Origin: Centropus unirufus
Taxonomy: Eukaryota; Chordata; Aves; Cuculiformes; Centropidae
NCBI GenBank assembly: GCA_013397695.1
Contig: VYZI01000003.1
Location: 7,919,132 to 7,983,131, forward strand
DNA length: 64,000 nucleotides
Direction of reading: 5' to 3'
Made by a program: the position numbers and the translations under genes. Under the pieces are notes generated by a model that saw nothing but the letters and a program-made list of their open reading frames with translations, searched no databases and was not told where the DNA came from. This document shows positions 23,326 through 35,556 of this stretch, piece after piece. Within the stretch, counting starts at the first letter, position 1. Every line of letters begins with the position of its first letter.

Positions 23326-23390
23326 CATAGAACTGTAGGATCATTAAGGTTGAAAAATACCCCTAAGATCATCAAGTCCAACTGTCACGT
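23326..23390 (-). mobile_element. CR1 3'-terminal fragment
   Basis: CATAGAACTGTAGGATCATT, AAGGTTGAAAAATACCCCTA and AGATCATCAAGTCCAACTGT are the reverse strand of the CR1 3' end (tail octamers, then the 'TTGGACTTGATGATCT' segment). Only the last ~65 bp are recognisable. Confidence 0.85.
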
Positions 23391-24235
23391 CTCTGTCAGT
23401 TCTCTTTATAGCCATGGAGACAGGGTTGCCCAGCTTCTCTGGGCATGTTTGGCCTGTTCCCATAGATCACAGAAGACAGGATGCCAGTGTCATGCCCTTA
23501 GTTACTTCTCCCTTCCCCATTCTGCCTCTACCACACTCTGCCCTGCAACTGTAGGGATTCATACTGACATCCCCACATTCAAAACTTGTACTTGTTATTT
23601 TTACCTGTTTATTGGGTTTTTTTAAGTAAAATGCTAAAGATAAACAAAATAAGTCAATAAGACAAGCATTTAAATGAATGTGCAATCATTATAACTGGTA
23701 TCAGGGCAAAGGAATGCAAAGAGGCCGGTCTGTGGCTAGAGGCTAAAAGCTCCTGTTCCTCTGTTTTGTTTTTAATTTTGAGCACAGTAAGGGACCAGTA
23801 TATGACCATATGTTTACAAAATGCTGGTTACATGTCTTCCAAACAATGTTGTCATAGTAATGATATGTCATGTATGTGTCACGTTTTGTCTCGCTGTGCA
23901 TGTATCCATGTGACTCCAAACATTACTGCATTTCCTTCTCCTCTTCTTCATCGCCAATAATAAAATTGTTTCCTGTCAACTTCTTCCCTTCTAAATGAAT
24001 TGGAAATGTGATTTCGCTTCGTTCAGTAACGGTGGGAATTCATGCCCTAGGAGATTTAGGAGGGTATTGCAAGCAAAATGTTAAGTGTGTGCTTAAGCCT
24101 CATTGATGTTGATCAAATTAAGTGTGTTCTTAAGCTTTAGGAGCTGTTGCCTATTTCCAAGCACTGGTCTTAATGGAGGATTCTGAAAGAAGGGGAGCTG
24201 ACCTCCACTTAAAAGCCCCTACAGATGGAATTGCA
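23391..24235. other. Non-coding stretch, no gene recognised
   Basis: Unique sequence, nothing recognised apart from the CR1 edge. Confidence 0.5.
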
Positions 24236-24370
24236 CCTAGAGAGGAGCAATAATCAACAGAAATTGATGCTAATATTGCTGTGAACATTATCCTGGTCAT
24301 ACCTTTTCATTTTCCAAAGAAAAGATCTTTTCAGCGTGATCTAAAGATTCTTCAATTTTAAAAAGTTGTG
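24236..24370. promoter_or_regulatory. Candidate conserved block with a 14-bp palindrome
   Basis: Includes GCAATAATCAACAG, ATTGATGCTAATATTGCTG and the perfect palindrome GAAAAGATCTTTTC (24319-24332). AT-rich, non-repetitive. Functional status unknown. Confidence 0.2.
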
Positions 24371-24825
24371 GGTTTTTTCTCCCCTTCTGATTTGTTTTCC
24401 CTTATTTTTCTTGTCGTGCCTTTGCAATTTTAACAAGGTTTTGAAGTTAGCACTACTTTGAGGCAGTGATATCTAGGCCAAAGAGGTTCACACCTCTTCA
24501 GTGTGAGCAAGTTCTTGTGATTTTTGGGGAGGGATGTCTTGTGATGAGGACATAAAGAGCAGGGAACCAAGGCTCCTAGGTCCACATTTGATCTCGTGGC
24601 TTTCCCTCCTGTGAGCCTTTGGCAAATGAGAGATTAATGCAGACTCCATAGAACCATCTTTAAAATAGATCTCCCTTGAGGAAAGCATGGATTAATTAAC
24701 ATTTCAGAGGCACCTTGAGTTCATTTTGTAGGTGTTACAGAAATGTGAAAGGGGTTTTATTGCTGGATATGGGCTGACCTAAGGTTATATTTTAGTGGTG
24801 TTGGTCAAATGGAGGACTGTTTAAC
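24371..24825. other. Non-coding stretch, no gene recognised
   Basis: T-rich unique sequence without a recognisable exon or repeat. Confidence 0.5.
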
Positions 24826-24829
24826 TTCT

Positions 24830-25110
24830 TATGTATGTACCAATACGGTGGTTTACTGGCAATTTCAGCCAAATAAAATATACAGTATCTGAACCAAGAC
24901 TGGATTTGGTACCTTCACATCAAGAAAGCTCATGCTGCTAATTTGCTAGTAGCCTCAGGGCACTGATAACAATTTGCCAGATGCTATACTGAACCTAATT
25001 TGCATCTGTATTTACATAAATGCTTTAATTAAAATTATATGCACCAGCCTGAGATAGATGAGTATCACTGCCTGCTATTTGTTTGTTCCCTGACAATAAA
25101 CCCTTGCCTT
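24830..25110. promoter_or_regulatory. Candidate conserved non-coding element
   Basis: A long non-repetitive block with octamer-like CTAATTTGCATCTG, ATGCTTTAATTAAAATTATA and a GATAACAATTTGCC segment. The octamer-type ATTTGCAT followed by TTAATTA motifs is typical of POU/homeobox enhancers. Conservation is untested. Confidence 0.35.
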
Positions 25111-25949
25111 GGCTGCTTCTTGCCGACTGTACAACTTGACAAGGCTATCTGAGGTGTGGACTAGAAACTTGACAGTTTTCTAGTTAGGCTGTGCTGCAAA
25201 CTGAGGAGCAACCTCAAGCTCCCAGGACCAAATTCTGCCTTTTTATTTTAGCAGCAGAGGAGATTTGAGCATTTTGATTCTAGGACTCAAATTTGGTCCA
25301 TGGATGCTTTAGATTTAGGGTAGTTTTGTGCAGTCAGCCTTTACAGCTTCTTGCAGACAATGTCTGCTTTGTCACACATACAAAATGCAGAACCACAGTG
25401 AGGAAAGCAGAAAAACATTTTAAATACAGCTTCCATCAAGAATAAAATTTCTGAGCAGTGTTCATCTTTAAACAGAGCATTACAGAACTCCCTCAAGGGA
25501 AAAGTGCTATAAATGAAAGACATTTCAGGCCTGATTGGGGTCCTGATTCTTTCAGCAGGACATGTAAGTGCTTATGGTGGACTTTGGATGAAGGCAGTGG
25601 AAGCTCTGGCTGAGATTTTTACTTAGACCAGACATTTAATCTGGAAAATGGAAGCATATAGATACAAATTAAATCAAAACTGTGCAGTTCACCTTTGGGC
25701 AGTGGAGGATGTTCTGGTTGGTGTTGCTGTGCTGCTTATTCAGAAATTTTCATAAAGTGTCGCAAAGAAAAAAAATCTAGTGGTAAAGTTACAACTGATT
25801 TCACAGACCACTTTGATGACACACGAAGGACAGGCTAAAGAGAGCCATAACTCCTCTGCTTGGATTTGGAGGGTTGCTGAGCTTAAAGGCGTAACTTAAC
25901 TTGCTCGCTATGAGTACTTCAAAGCTGCTGTTCCCTTACTGGGAGGTTG
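25111..25949. other. Non-coding stretch, no gene recognised
   Basis: Unique sequence; no exon recognised. Confidence 0.5.
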
Positions 25950-26031
25950 TATATCTGTTGAGGATTGGACTAGATGGCCTTTAAAGGTCCCTTCCAACCT
26001 GAACTATTCTGTGATTCTGTCATTCTATAAA
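25950..26031 (+). mobile_element. CR1 3'-terminal fragment
   Basis: GGACTAGATGGCCTTTAAAG, GTCCCTTCCAACCTGAACTA and three tail octamers (ATTCTGTG, ATTCTGTC, ATTCTATA) form an intact CR1 3' terminus on the + strand. Only ~80 bp are present. Tail-only insertions like this result from early abortion of reverse transcription. Confidence 0.92.
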
Positions 26032-26494
26032 TCTGAGCACTATCGGTCGTGTTCGCTGGTGACCTCTGACTATATTTGCCTAAGATCATTTCTGATTCCA
26101 GTTTGAGAGGGTTCATTCAGGTCCAGCATGTTGGTATATCGGCCTGTTTGCTTGGTGGATCTGTTGAAGAGGATAAACTGCCCCACGGATTAAAACCCAC
26201 CATGGGGCTGGTGGCCAGAACCTATTTGTTCAAGTCCAGCTGCAAGAGCACTGGCACAAAACCATCTACATTTGTTGCAAAATGGCCTAAATATTTAAAT
26301 TAGGAGGCGTTAGTAAGCAGGCTGAAATGCATGTCCAAGGTGTGGAGCGAGTGGCAGTACAGGGTGACCTGGTGGCAATGGGAGCTAGAGTCCACCCAGC
26401 TCCCCCAGACATTGCAGCCCTCAACCCAGTGCAGAAATGGCAGCCACCTGCGATGGTGAGGGCGATATCCTTCTGGGGGCACCATCTGTACAGC
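26032..26494. other. Unique sequence between two CR1 copies
   Basis: No gene recognised. The GC-richer part from about 26330 might be a further diverged extension of the downstream CR1, but I cannot match it with confidence. Confidence 0.45.
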
Positions 26495-27323
26495 AGCTGG
26501 GGTCTGTCTGGGGGGCAGGGAGTGTCAATCTGCTTGAGGGTAGGGAAGCTCTACAGAGGGGTCTGAACAGGCTGGATGGGTGGGCTGAAACCAACAGGAT
26601 GAGGTTCAACAAAGCCAAGTGGGAAGTCCTGCACTTGCAACACAACAACCCCATGCAGCTCTACAGGCTTGGGGAAGAGTGGTGGAAAGCTGCCTGGCAG
26701 AGAAGAACCTGAGGGTGTTGGTTGACAGCCAGCTGAATGTGAGCCAGCAGTGTGCCCAGGTGGCCAAGAAGGCCAATGGTGTCTTGGCTTGTATCAGGAA
26801 TAGTATGGCCAGCAGGACCAGGGAGGTGATTCTGCCCCTGTACTCAGCGCTGGTGAGGCCACACCTCGAACACGGTGTTTAGTTTTGGGCCCCTCAGTAC
26901 AAGAAGGACACTGAGGTCCTGGAGCATGTCCAGAGAAGGGCAACGAAGCTGGTGAAGGGGCTGGAGAACAAGTGTTATGAGGAGCGGCTGAGGGAAGACC
27001 TTATCACTGTCTACAACTATCTGAAAGGAGGTTGTAGAGAGATGAGTGGTGGTCTCTTCTCCCAAGTGATAGGTGATAGGGTGAGAGGAAGTGGCTTCAA
27101 GTTGCTCCAGGGGAGGTTCAGAGTTCAGATTGGACTTAAGGAAAAAATTATTCACTGGAAGGGTTATCAAGCACTGGAACCAGCTGCTCAGTTGATTCAC
27201 CATCCCTAGAGGCATTTAAATGTGGGTGAAGTGCTCAGGGATATGGTTTAGTAGCAGATAGATATGTTTGGACTCACTCATCACAAAGGTCTTTTCCAAC
27301 CAAGAGATTCTATGAGTCTATGG
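26495..27323 (+). pseudogene. CR1 LINE: degraded 3' part of ORF2 (reverse transcriptase tail) plus 3' end
   Basis: About 0.83 kb of a 5'-truncated CR1. The translation contains the C-terminal segment of the CR1 ORF2 protein: GLNRLDGWAETNRMRFNKAK in one frame, then VLVDSQLNVSQQCAQVAKKA and REVILPLYSALVRPHLEHGV in another. The frame shifts around 26670-26700 (after LGEEWW), so the ORF is broken. Shortly after, a TAG stop at 26880-26882 replaces the glutamine expected in the 'V-Q-F-W-A-P' segment (the sequence reads V-stop-F-W-A-P). The element continues with CTGAAAGGAGGTTGTAGAGA and ends in AAAGGTCTTTTCCAACC plus two tail units. ORF2 encodes endonuclease and reverse transcriptase used in target-primed insertion. 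This copy lacks the endonuclease and catalytic part and is dead. Confidence 0.95.
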
Positions 27324-27403
27324 CATGATGGTTTCAGCTGGTTAACGGGCACAACAAAGCCAGATTTCCAGTCTTGCAAACCAGCAGCATTAATCTAAAC
27401 TGA

Positions 27404-27445
27404 AATCATAGAATCACAGAATGGTAAGGTTTGGAAGATTTTTAA
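27404..27445 (-). mobile_element. CR1 3'-tail fragment
   Basis: ATCATAGAATCACAGAATGG followed by TAAGGTTTGGAAG is the reverse-strand CR1 terminus. It lies 80 bp after the end of the + strand copy, in the opposite orientation, so the two tails face each other. Only the terminal ~40 bp remain. Confidence 0.85.
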
Positions 27446-30400
27446 CTGCATTGAAACCTGCTCTGTAGTTGCCTCACGGGCAGGGAGGTCCATCAGCCTG
27501 TTGTCTCTGCTCAGCTCACAGCTTTCCCCTTTGCCATTCCCACTGCATCTTCTGGCCAGGCTGGCACTGCAGCCCAGTCCTGGAGAAAGGAGACCCAGAA
27601 AGTTGGGACTGGTAACCCCACTTCAGCACGGAAACAGGTGCTGGTTTGGATTTGCACCAACACTACATGTTTGGTACCTCTGCCTTTCCCAAGGTGGCCT
27701 CTCGGCATGTTTTGAGGTGGGAGAACGAGCCAGAGAAGGGGGTCAGCAAGCAGCCCTGCACATGGAGAAGGTTCCTTTGAAAAATTACTGTGTTTATCTA
27801 TTTTAAAATTCACCATTAGGACTTCAAGTGTAGCGAGCACTGTAAGCCAGCCTTTAATCAGCCTATGCGTATTTTAAGAATCATGCCAACTGTTACTGCC
27901 TCAGAGATACCTGGAGATTTGGTCGAGAGAAGCCTGGCCTAGTTTTTCAGGGTAACTAGCACTGCATTTTCATTTCCCTATTTGACGTGAGCCTCCTCAG
28001 TCTTATTTTTCGAGGTGTTTCCTTGAAACAATTGCATAGCCCTGAGCAGCCAGTTAATGCATAGTGGAAGAGAGAACCTGGAATTTAAAAGAGCAGTAGT
28101 TCTTGAAATTAGAAGTATATTAAGAACTGTGGTCACTCTACTGGGGAGGGGACCTCTGGCCCTGCCACAAAGAGGGCATCTCAGTCATCCTGTGGCTCTT
28201 GGGTTGTAGTTGTGCAATGTGGGAGGCATCATCCAGCCACCTAGTGCAGGACTGGCACAGTGTCCCTAATTAACACAAACCTTAGTTGTGTAATTCGTGC
28301 TGAGAAAATGTTGGGGTTTGATCATTTCAATATCAGAAGTTGTTCAGCTCTTAGGCTGGGGGTTTGTTTGCGTTACACAACTGGTGTGGAAACAATTACT
28401 CAGCTTTCCATCCCAGCAATCCAGACTGGGAAAATGGAATATAAAAAAGGCTCAGGCATCCATCCTGATGATCTTCTGGACTTTGCACGTGCCAGATGAG
28501 CGTCCTGGAGCCAGGAAAGAAATACTTGGCTTAGCAAGACCCCTCTCGAGCTCAGACTTGGAAGTGTACATGCCAGTGGCACCACACACCCTGTGCCTGA
28601 GTCTCCGCCAAACAAGATCTTGCCAAGGTGGGCACCTGACTTCCACCACAAGCACACTTGCTACTCAGGCTCTTGAGGAACGTGATGTTATTCCCAGCAT
28701 CACACCACCACCAAAATATGCAAAAAAAGTATCTCTCGGAAGTAAAAAGACTCCATCCTGGAAAACCACTTGAGAACCAGTTCATTAGCTCTTCACTTTC
28801 ACCAAGAGTTGTTTAGACTTTCCAACGACTTCATTTTTTTCTGTTGTCATCCAGAGTTGCAAGCAAATTTTCTGAGTTGCTACAACTACAAACTATCACC
28901 TGTTGGTAGGCATTGCCCTGAAGTGTCCTTTCTCTGTTTCCTACCCATTTGTACGGATGAAGTTGATACGAGACCTTCAAGATGTCTGCAACAAGTCACC
29001 TCCCCCTGCAACAGGATCCAGCATTTTGTCACCTGAGGCCAGCTCTTATTTATTGTTTCTATTTCAGAGTGCCTCAAGACACACATAGGGTTGATGAAAA
29101 AACATAAAGCAAAGCTGGAGGCTGTGCCAAATAGTTCATAACCATGGAGGAATACTTGGCAGAAGGGCAGAAAAAGGGAGGGATGAATTAATGGTGAAAT
29201 GTATGTGAGTGTTTTTAATGTGTTTGTCTCACATTAGCTCTTGTAGATACTGTCACCTGTCTAAGCTTTGTGTGCCTTAAAGCAAACAAGTTAAATAAAA
29301 ACAGAAGCAGTATGGGAAGAGGGCATCTACTGAATTTAGAAATAAATCCAGCTGCTCTTTCACTCTTAGGCTTTATTATAGAAGAAAAGATCTACCTTTT
29401 TGATTTGGAGTCACCCAACAAAACTAATCCTTGGCTCGGATGGATGTTTGACGTAAGGTCTGATGTTCCCTTTTCCTCTTTTTAAACTAAAAAAAAAAAC
29501 CTTAGCTTTAAAAAAATGATATATTTGCAGAATCAATAGAAAAGTTGACCCATATAAAAGTGTGCAAAAATTGGTTTCATGCCCTAGAACTTTTCGTGCA
29601 TACTTTTTGATGCAATGTATCTGATCCTTCAAAAAGGAGGTAACATAGAGTGATCTCGGCAGCTTTGAAGAATCCTTCTGGAAGAGTAACAAGGAACACT
29701 GGAGAAAGGGATGTTCACATGCACCTTTATTTTTCTCCCTCATTAAATACATTGTGAGACAGAAGAAATTAATGTCATGTTGCTGGTTCTGTCAAAGATT
29801 CGGATAGATTTCATAGGAAATCTGTTCTGGGCTGATTTTTAAAGAGTGAAAGTGCATTTCTCCTTAACAGCTCTTCACAGTAGGATGTGAATTGCATTTT
29901 TGTATTCCTTGGTTCAAACCTGCTCCTACAGGAGTGAGTGGCAAAGGTGTATCCAAATAGTAGCAGGATTTGCTCTCAGAAATATAATTATGCCCTGGAT
30001 CCCGATTCAAGTAGAAAGCTGTAAAAAGCATTTGCTGCTACAGATGTATTCCAGTGTAAGTAGCATCCGAATCTTAATTTGATTCAAACACAACCCTTAG
30101 ATCTGCAGGAAGCAGGTACTCAGTGTCTGAACCTGTATTGCTTTGTCTTCCAAATACATCCCAGGCTGTTTAGGACTGTGGGCCCAACGGTAACAAATCA
30201 GCATTCAAGACAGGCATCACCGCAGTGACTGTAGTAAATTGACAGGACAGATTTGTGGGGCTGCGAGGCTGGCAGGCTGTAAGTAGAAGGTTTCATTCTA
30301 TCCCTTTGTATTCTTGGCCTTAAAAAAAAAAAGTTAAAGTCTAGCTGGAGGGGATGGATGGGCCAAAAGTTACTGATTCTTACCAGAATAAGCAGATGCA

Positions 30401-31895
30401 GTGCCCAGGCTGTGCTGGCTAACCCCAGGGTAGGGAGAAAGGCCACAAAATCAACTGCTTCATGAGGATTTCCACAGGCCTTTCTAGTCCTTGAGGTCAG
30501 ACACTGTTTTTCAGTGCTCGCTGTATGCAGACTTTCCCTTTTTGGCTGCATTTGCTGGAGCGAGGGAAAGCCCGAAGTGCCAGTGCTGAGGCTGTGCGGC
30601 CCAGGAGCAAGGGCAGCAGGCAGGAATGTGTGCCAGGAGATGCTTGCCTCAAGCTGGCTGCTCCAGGAGTTGGCAGTAAGGAGGGAGGATGAAACTCATC
30701 ACCGAGTGGGACCGTAGAGCAGTGGGTAGGTGGCTCGGGGGCAACTTTTTCTTCAGTCTCTTTGTGGCTTCTTGATTACTTGTAGCTGAAAGTAGGTCAC
30801 CTGGCACAGACATAGGGACTGCTGACCCAGGTGGATCTCACTTAACTTGTCAGGTATAGACACATGGATACTTTTACTGGAAATAAGAGACCTGATAATG
30901 CCTGACAGTGCTGGTCTTGAAGAGCACAATGGAGCACAAACACCATTATTTGAACAAAGAGATTTCTTGCTTTATATTTACACCCTACTCTCATTTTGTT
31001 TCTTGGGCCACCTTAGCTCTGATGACTGCTGTGGTTGGCAGGAATTTACAAACACATCAGTGCTTACAGCCAAAAGTAGGAATGGCCTAAACAGACAGAA
31101 AAGGGAGACCCCTTCCTCTTGAGTTTATTTTTATAACAGCAAAATGTAGTTGCTGGCTGGCCTTGATTGTCTGGGGTTTTTCTCCTTTTAGCTGTTTTTT
31201 TCCTTTTCAGCTTGGGGGTTGAGGGAAACAAAAGAGGGAATGAATTAAGAGCAGAGGAAAAGAGTGTCTGCTGTCAGGCTGTGTCACGTGGCGAGGAAAT
31301 CAGTCTGAAACTGGGGAGACAGGGCCAAACAGCAGTACCGGGAGGCTTTAAATTGTGTCACTCTGACAGCAGATCTAAGCGGTGAAAATAGCTAGTGGTG
31401 TTTCTGGCTGCAGTCTAGGTTACACAGCATTGTGCGCACATGACGGGATGATGATGGGCTGCAGCTCGCATCTTTTGCTCTACTTGCCTGCGTGATACCT
31501 CATGTCTCAAGTGGTAGCCCCCATCCTTTCTAAACTGGCACACACGTTTATACTGTGAGGACTGGAGTGGGTTAATGTGCTTTTGTGTTGTGTTCACTTC
31601 AATACTCTCTGTGTTGTCTTTTTTCCTCTCTAGCACTGCTGTTGTTAGGAGGCTGGATAGTGGAGAGGAGAGGAAGGAGCATATGATTCTTGGCTGAGTC
31701 CCCTGTACAGAACATGCACCACGTCTCTTCAGCAAACTTGTATAGTAACACCTAGGTGGATCTGAACACAGGGAGTGGATATCTCATAGTGTTGAAAATA
31801 AATTAGTGGTTGAGCAGTCTGAAGCTCAGTTGGTTAAAAAAAAGATAAAAGTTATGGCTGTACATATGTTGGGCAGCAAAAGCATCCTAAAGCAG
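27446..31895. other. Non-coding stretch, no gene recognised
   Basis: T/G-rich unique sequence. Short A runs occur at 29489-29499 and 30320-30331. Open frames up to 158 codons (28297-28773, +) lack domains and overlap minus-strand frames. Confidence 0.5.
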
Positions 31896-32000
31896 GGCTA
31901 GTGTAGCAACTGTTGTGTTGGAAAGCAATTATCAATCATGATTTTGGCAGAAGAGGGTCAGACAATTGTTTTCCAACACATTTATTACTATGGGCTAGCC
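31896..32000 (+). ncRNA. Long imperfect hairpin, pri-miRNA-like or small palindromic transposon
   Basis: The core arms TGTGTTGGAAAGCAATT (31914-31930) and AATTGTTTTCCAACACA (31964-31980) pair over 17 positions, with a single G-U pair (G31925 with U31969) and a 33-nt terminal loop. Below the core, a mostly unpaired stretch of four positions is followed by AA/UU, GAU/AUC pairs with wobbles, then after a 2-nt bulge six further pairs (GGCUAG at 31896-31901 with CUAGCC at 31995-32000). The G-U becomes C-A on the other strand, so the + strand RNA folds better; this is also the inferred gene direction. No known miRNA seed was recognised and no target-site duplication is evident. Expression is unproven. 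Confidence 0.35.
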
Positions 32001-35000
32001 TGTGGTTCCTTGTCTCATAGGTAACTAGCCAGAGGGTGAAATATGTGAAATGCAGTGTGAATTGCAAGGTTTAAGAGGAACAATGAGAAATAGTTTACTA
32101 AAAGCCAAATAAATTAATTATGAACTGTGTGTTCGCCAGAACCCTATAGGACATTGCTCTCTCTTGTTGAAATTTCTTATGCGATCAGACATTCTTCTCC
32201 TTGCTTTAAAGCCCTTGCTGCCAATTTAAAATAGCGTATGAGACTGAGATTTCTCATCCTCTAAGAAAACACTTTGATTTGTTGAAGGAAACTATGAACA
32301 GTTAAGGAGATAGGAAGGAAAGTAATATGCCTTTCTCCTGTGCTGGCATCCACTGCTGGGGGGATGTATTGAAAAGTAAGTATAATCCACTTGGAGCAAT
32401 TCCTTCCCAATCTCTTTCCTTTTGGTTCAGTTTTCTGGTTTCCAGCAAACTAGACTTGATGATGGAAGTGAGGTGCAGAAAGGCTGGAGGACCTAAATGG
32501 AGATGTAGTGGGTACGTTCCCCTGCAATGGGGCTGTGGGGGCTAATGTTTGTTTGCATATTTTTTAAGAAAGCAGTGAGATTGAGAAGCAGCAGAGAGTT
32601 GTGGTCCATCTGTCCATGCAGTGCCAGGGGAGCCAGGCCAGGACACTTGTCAGCCCTTGCTTTGTTTCGTTGCAGAGGCCAACCGTGGCTACTGCTGGCA
32701 GCCAAACCACATCTTCTTACAGGAAGGTGCTGTCTTCAAGTAAAACTACGGATGGACATATCTCACTCCTTCCTCCCCAAGCAGCCTTGAGGGATCAGAG
32801 CAGTCCCCAGGGAGCAGTGATTGGATAAATAAAGGAAGCCTTGGTGGCTGCCCGGACTGCGTGGCTCAGATGTTTGCCACCCCAGAGCATCGCTTTCCTG
32901 CTTCTCCCTGGTGGCATGCAAGAAGATTGATTTCATCCTGAGGGAGAGAAGGTTTTCTGAAATCTTCTAAAGGTCTAAGAGAGGGAGAATAGTTTCTGTA
33001 ACACTGCTGCAGTAACAGTGAAAAATCTGCCTAAACCTGGGAAACTTTTTTCTTTAATTTTTTCCCAGGCAACTTATTTGCTATTAACTCTAGTTTTGCT
33101 CTTATTTTCTCTTTGCTTACTTTCATCCTTCCAAATATTTCCAAAAGCAACTGGTAACATGAAGAAGGCATTGCAAAGAGGGGCTAGGTCTGTTCCTGTA
33201 GTTTATAGACCTTTTCCTGAGGGAAGTGAAGGCTGCAGAGCTGCAGTACGCAATGGCCTTGGTGTGACTCCCTGAATCAGCCTCCCCCTGTGGGTATGCA
33301 CAAATGATTCGGTGTGGATTGAGACCTTGTGTGAGTGGTTGTCACACTGCTGAGGTGGAGAAAATGGACCTTGGCAGGAACCTCCTACCCTATGTTTTCC
33401 AGGTCAGTGCTGGTGGCTTCCCCAGGGAGAACCAGGGCTGACGTCAGCAGCTGCTATGGGGTGGAAATACTCGTCTCCATTTCAGCATCGTTCAAGTGGC
33501 TGGAGAAAGGCGGCTGAATGCCAAGTGTGGTAGGGGTAAGACCACTGGGGAGGAGCAGGGCATATCCCTGGGTCTCTTTGACCATCACTGTCTGCACAGC
33601 GTGTGTGTGTAAACAGAAACCTCAGAGCACTTCTGGGGTTTTTTTTATGTTGGCTCTTACACTGCATATTTAGGTATTTAATAGAGACTCTGGATTTGTA
33701 TTTAATGCATTTGTCTTAGGGATGGGGGCAGGGAACGGTTAATTTTATCAGCTTTATAATAAGGTGTTGAAGTGAAGGACGCTCATGAGCGCATTACTCC
33801 CTTGCATTGAACTCTTCGACTGTTCAACGAGCACTGGCCCAGGAACCAGGAGCTGTTGGGACGCTCGGGATCCGCTGGGATAAGTAGGATTTTCAGCATG
33901 TGGCTACAGACGACTTTCAGGAATGCTTGTGTCTGCTAATCATGCTGTAATAACAGTCTGCAATCTATGGACTGCCAACCCCCCATTTCCAGCACAGCTG
34001 TGCATATTGAATTCGATAGAAGGCATTTCTAGTCTGGTGTTAGAAGTAATTCAGATCGCTAAGATGGTAATTTTGATCATGGTAGTTTTTAGGGAAATTT
34101 AGGTATAAGCTAGACTGAAAAGTTAATAAATGCCTGGTACTATACAAATGCCAGGGGGGGTGGGAAGCAGAAACAAGCTTGCACCGCAGCCTCACTTTAT
34201 TCTTGCTTCGCTGAGCCAGCAGCAGAGGCAAGCAGCATCCCAGGGCACCTTAGCTTGCTGAAAAGAAAAGTAGCCCCAATCTATTGCCTGTCTCACCAGA
34301 TTTGGGGCACTGGGGCAACGGGTCAGCAATGCCGCTGGGAAGCACTGGAGCCCTGTGGGGCTGCAGAGGCTTGCTGTTAGAGGCACAGCCTGCTCCGCAG
34401 CAACACTTCCAGCTGACTGGCAGCAGGGTGTAAGCCTCCGGAGTGGGCATCTTTCAGGAAACGAGGCCTGGAAAACTGAGTTTTATTTTTCTTCATCTAA
34501 AGCACAGCTGGGGAAAGCAAGTGCTTTCAGGTCTCCCAACTCCATTTCTCTCTGTAAAATGTTCTTTTGCAAAATTGATCATTTCCGTAGGTCGAGAGAG
34601 TCTCAAAGGAACTTTTATGTCAAGCATCTAAAAAGTACCGTTATTTCTCTTCCCTGCCCTAACTGCAGCTTAGGATTTACATTTTAGCTCACTAAGGATA
34701 TCTCAACAGTCTGCTTTTTTGTTGGAAATTTCATGGTGAACAATGCAAAATAATCCCATTTTCAGGTAGTTGGTGGTGTAGTGTTTGGGTTGCAGAAACC
34801 GTGCGGAGTGCTAGTGTTTATCGAGTTACATACTTCTTAAAACTATTCTAAAAATCTTTTTGTTTATTTTGTTTTGGTTTGCCATGAGATGTGACTTCTG
34901 TTGGAAAGCATCTAGAATAATGAAGCAGATAGTGGCTGAGTCTCCAGCTCACTGTGCCGAGAATGAAGGATGGTTGGGGTAGCTGGAGTTATCCATTGCA

Positions 35001-35014
35001 TGCCATGGGCTATG
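32001..35014. other. Non-coding stretch, no gene recognised
   Basis: Unique sequence; a short GT run occurs at about 33600-33610. No exon recognised. Confidence 0.5.
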
Positions 35015-35028
35015 CACACACACACACA
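35015..35028. repeat. (CA)7 microsatellite
   Basis: Seven uninterrupted CA units. Confidence 0.95.
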
Positions 35029-35556
35029 GAGGCAATTCCTGTGAACCGGGCAGTGTGTGGTAGCTCATAAACCACCTGTTTTGTACATCTACTTACCAAA
35101 GCATCACGTGGGAGCCAGCAGATACGGATCTCCCCAGCTCTTGTCCATGATTGTGTGGGTGTTTATGGGACACAGTTTGTGTAGGTGAGGCTGGGACACC
35201 TGCATGAATGGCCTCCTGGGGGATGGAGGGGTCTGGTCTGAACTTGCTCCTTCCCAGAGTTGTGATGCATTTCAGGGAAGTGATGCTTTCATGCTGAGGA
35301 AAGCTGCTTCCCATGCCTTGGGAGTAAGCATGCTCCCATGAGAGGCTACTCAAGAGCTTCCCACGCAGGGATGCTCAGAACGAACAAACTTGGGCAAGAG
35401 TTTTCATTAGTAATTACCTAGCTATTAAAAAAAAAAAAATGATGTTTCTGTATGAAACATGGTTGTGCCTTTTTCAATTCACTATTGCCTAACTCCAGGC
35501 TTTCAAAAGCAGTAGCAGATCTCCCAGAAGCATGAAATTGTCTAAAAGATCTGAAA
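35029..35556. other. Non-coding stretch with an A run
   Basis: Unique sequence with an A13 run at about 35427-35439. Nothing else recognised. Confidence 0.5.

Noticed and set aside
26437..27209. Three + strand open frames as candidate host genes
   Set aside because: Their translations are the broken C-terminal part of a CR1 ORF2 in two different frames, so they belong to one dead retrotransposon.
28297..28773. 158-codon open frame on the + strand
   Set aside because: Overlapped by several minus-strand frames, no recognisable motif, composition like the flanking intron.
31820..31840. GAAGCTCAGTTGGTTA, reminiscent of a tRNA D-arm
   Set aside because: No acceptor stem, anticodon arm or TPsiC-arm sequence follows; the next bases are an A run.
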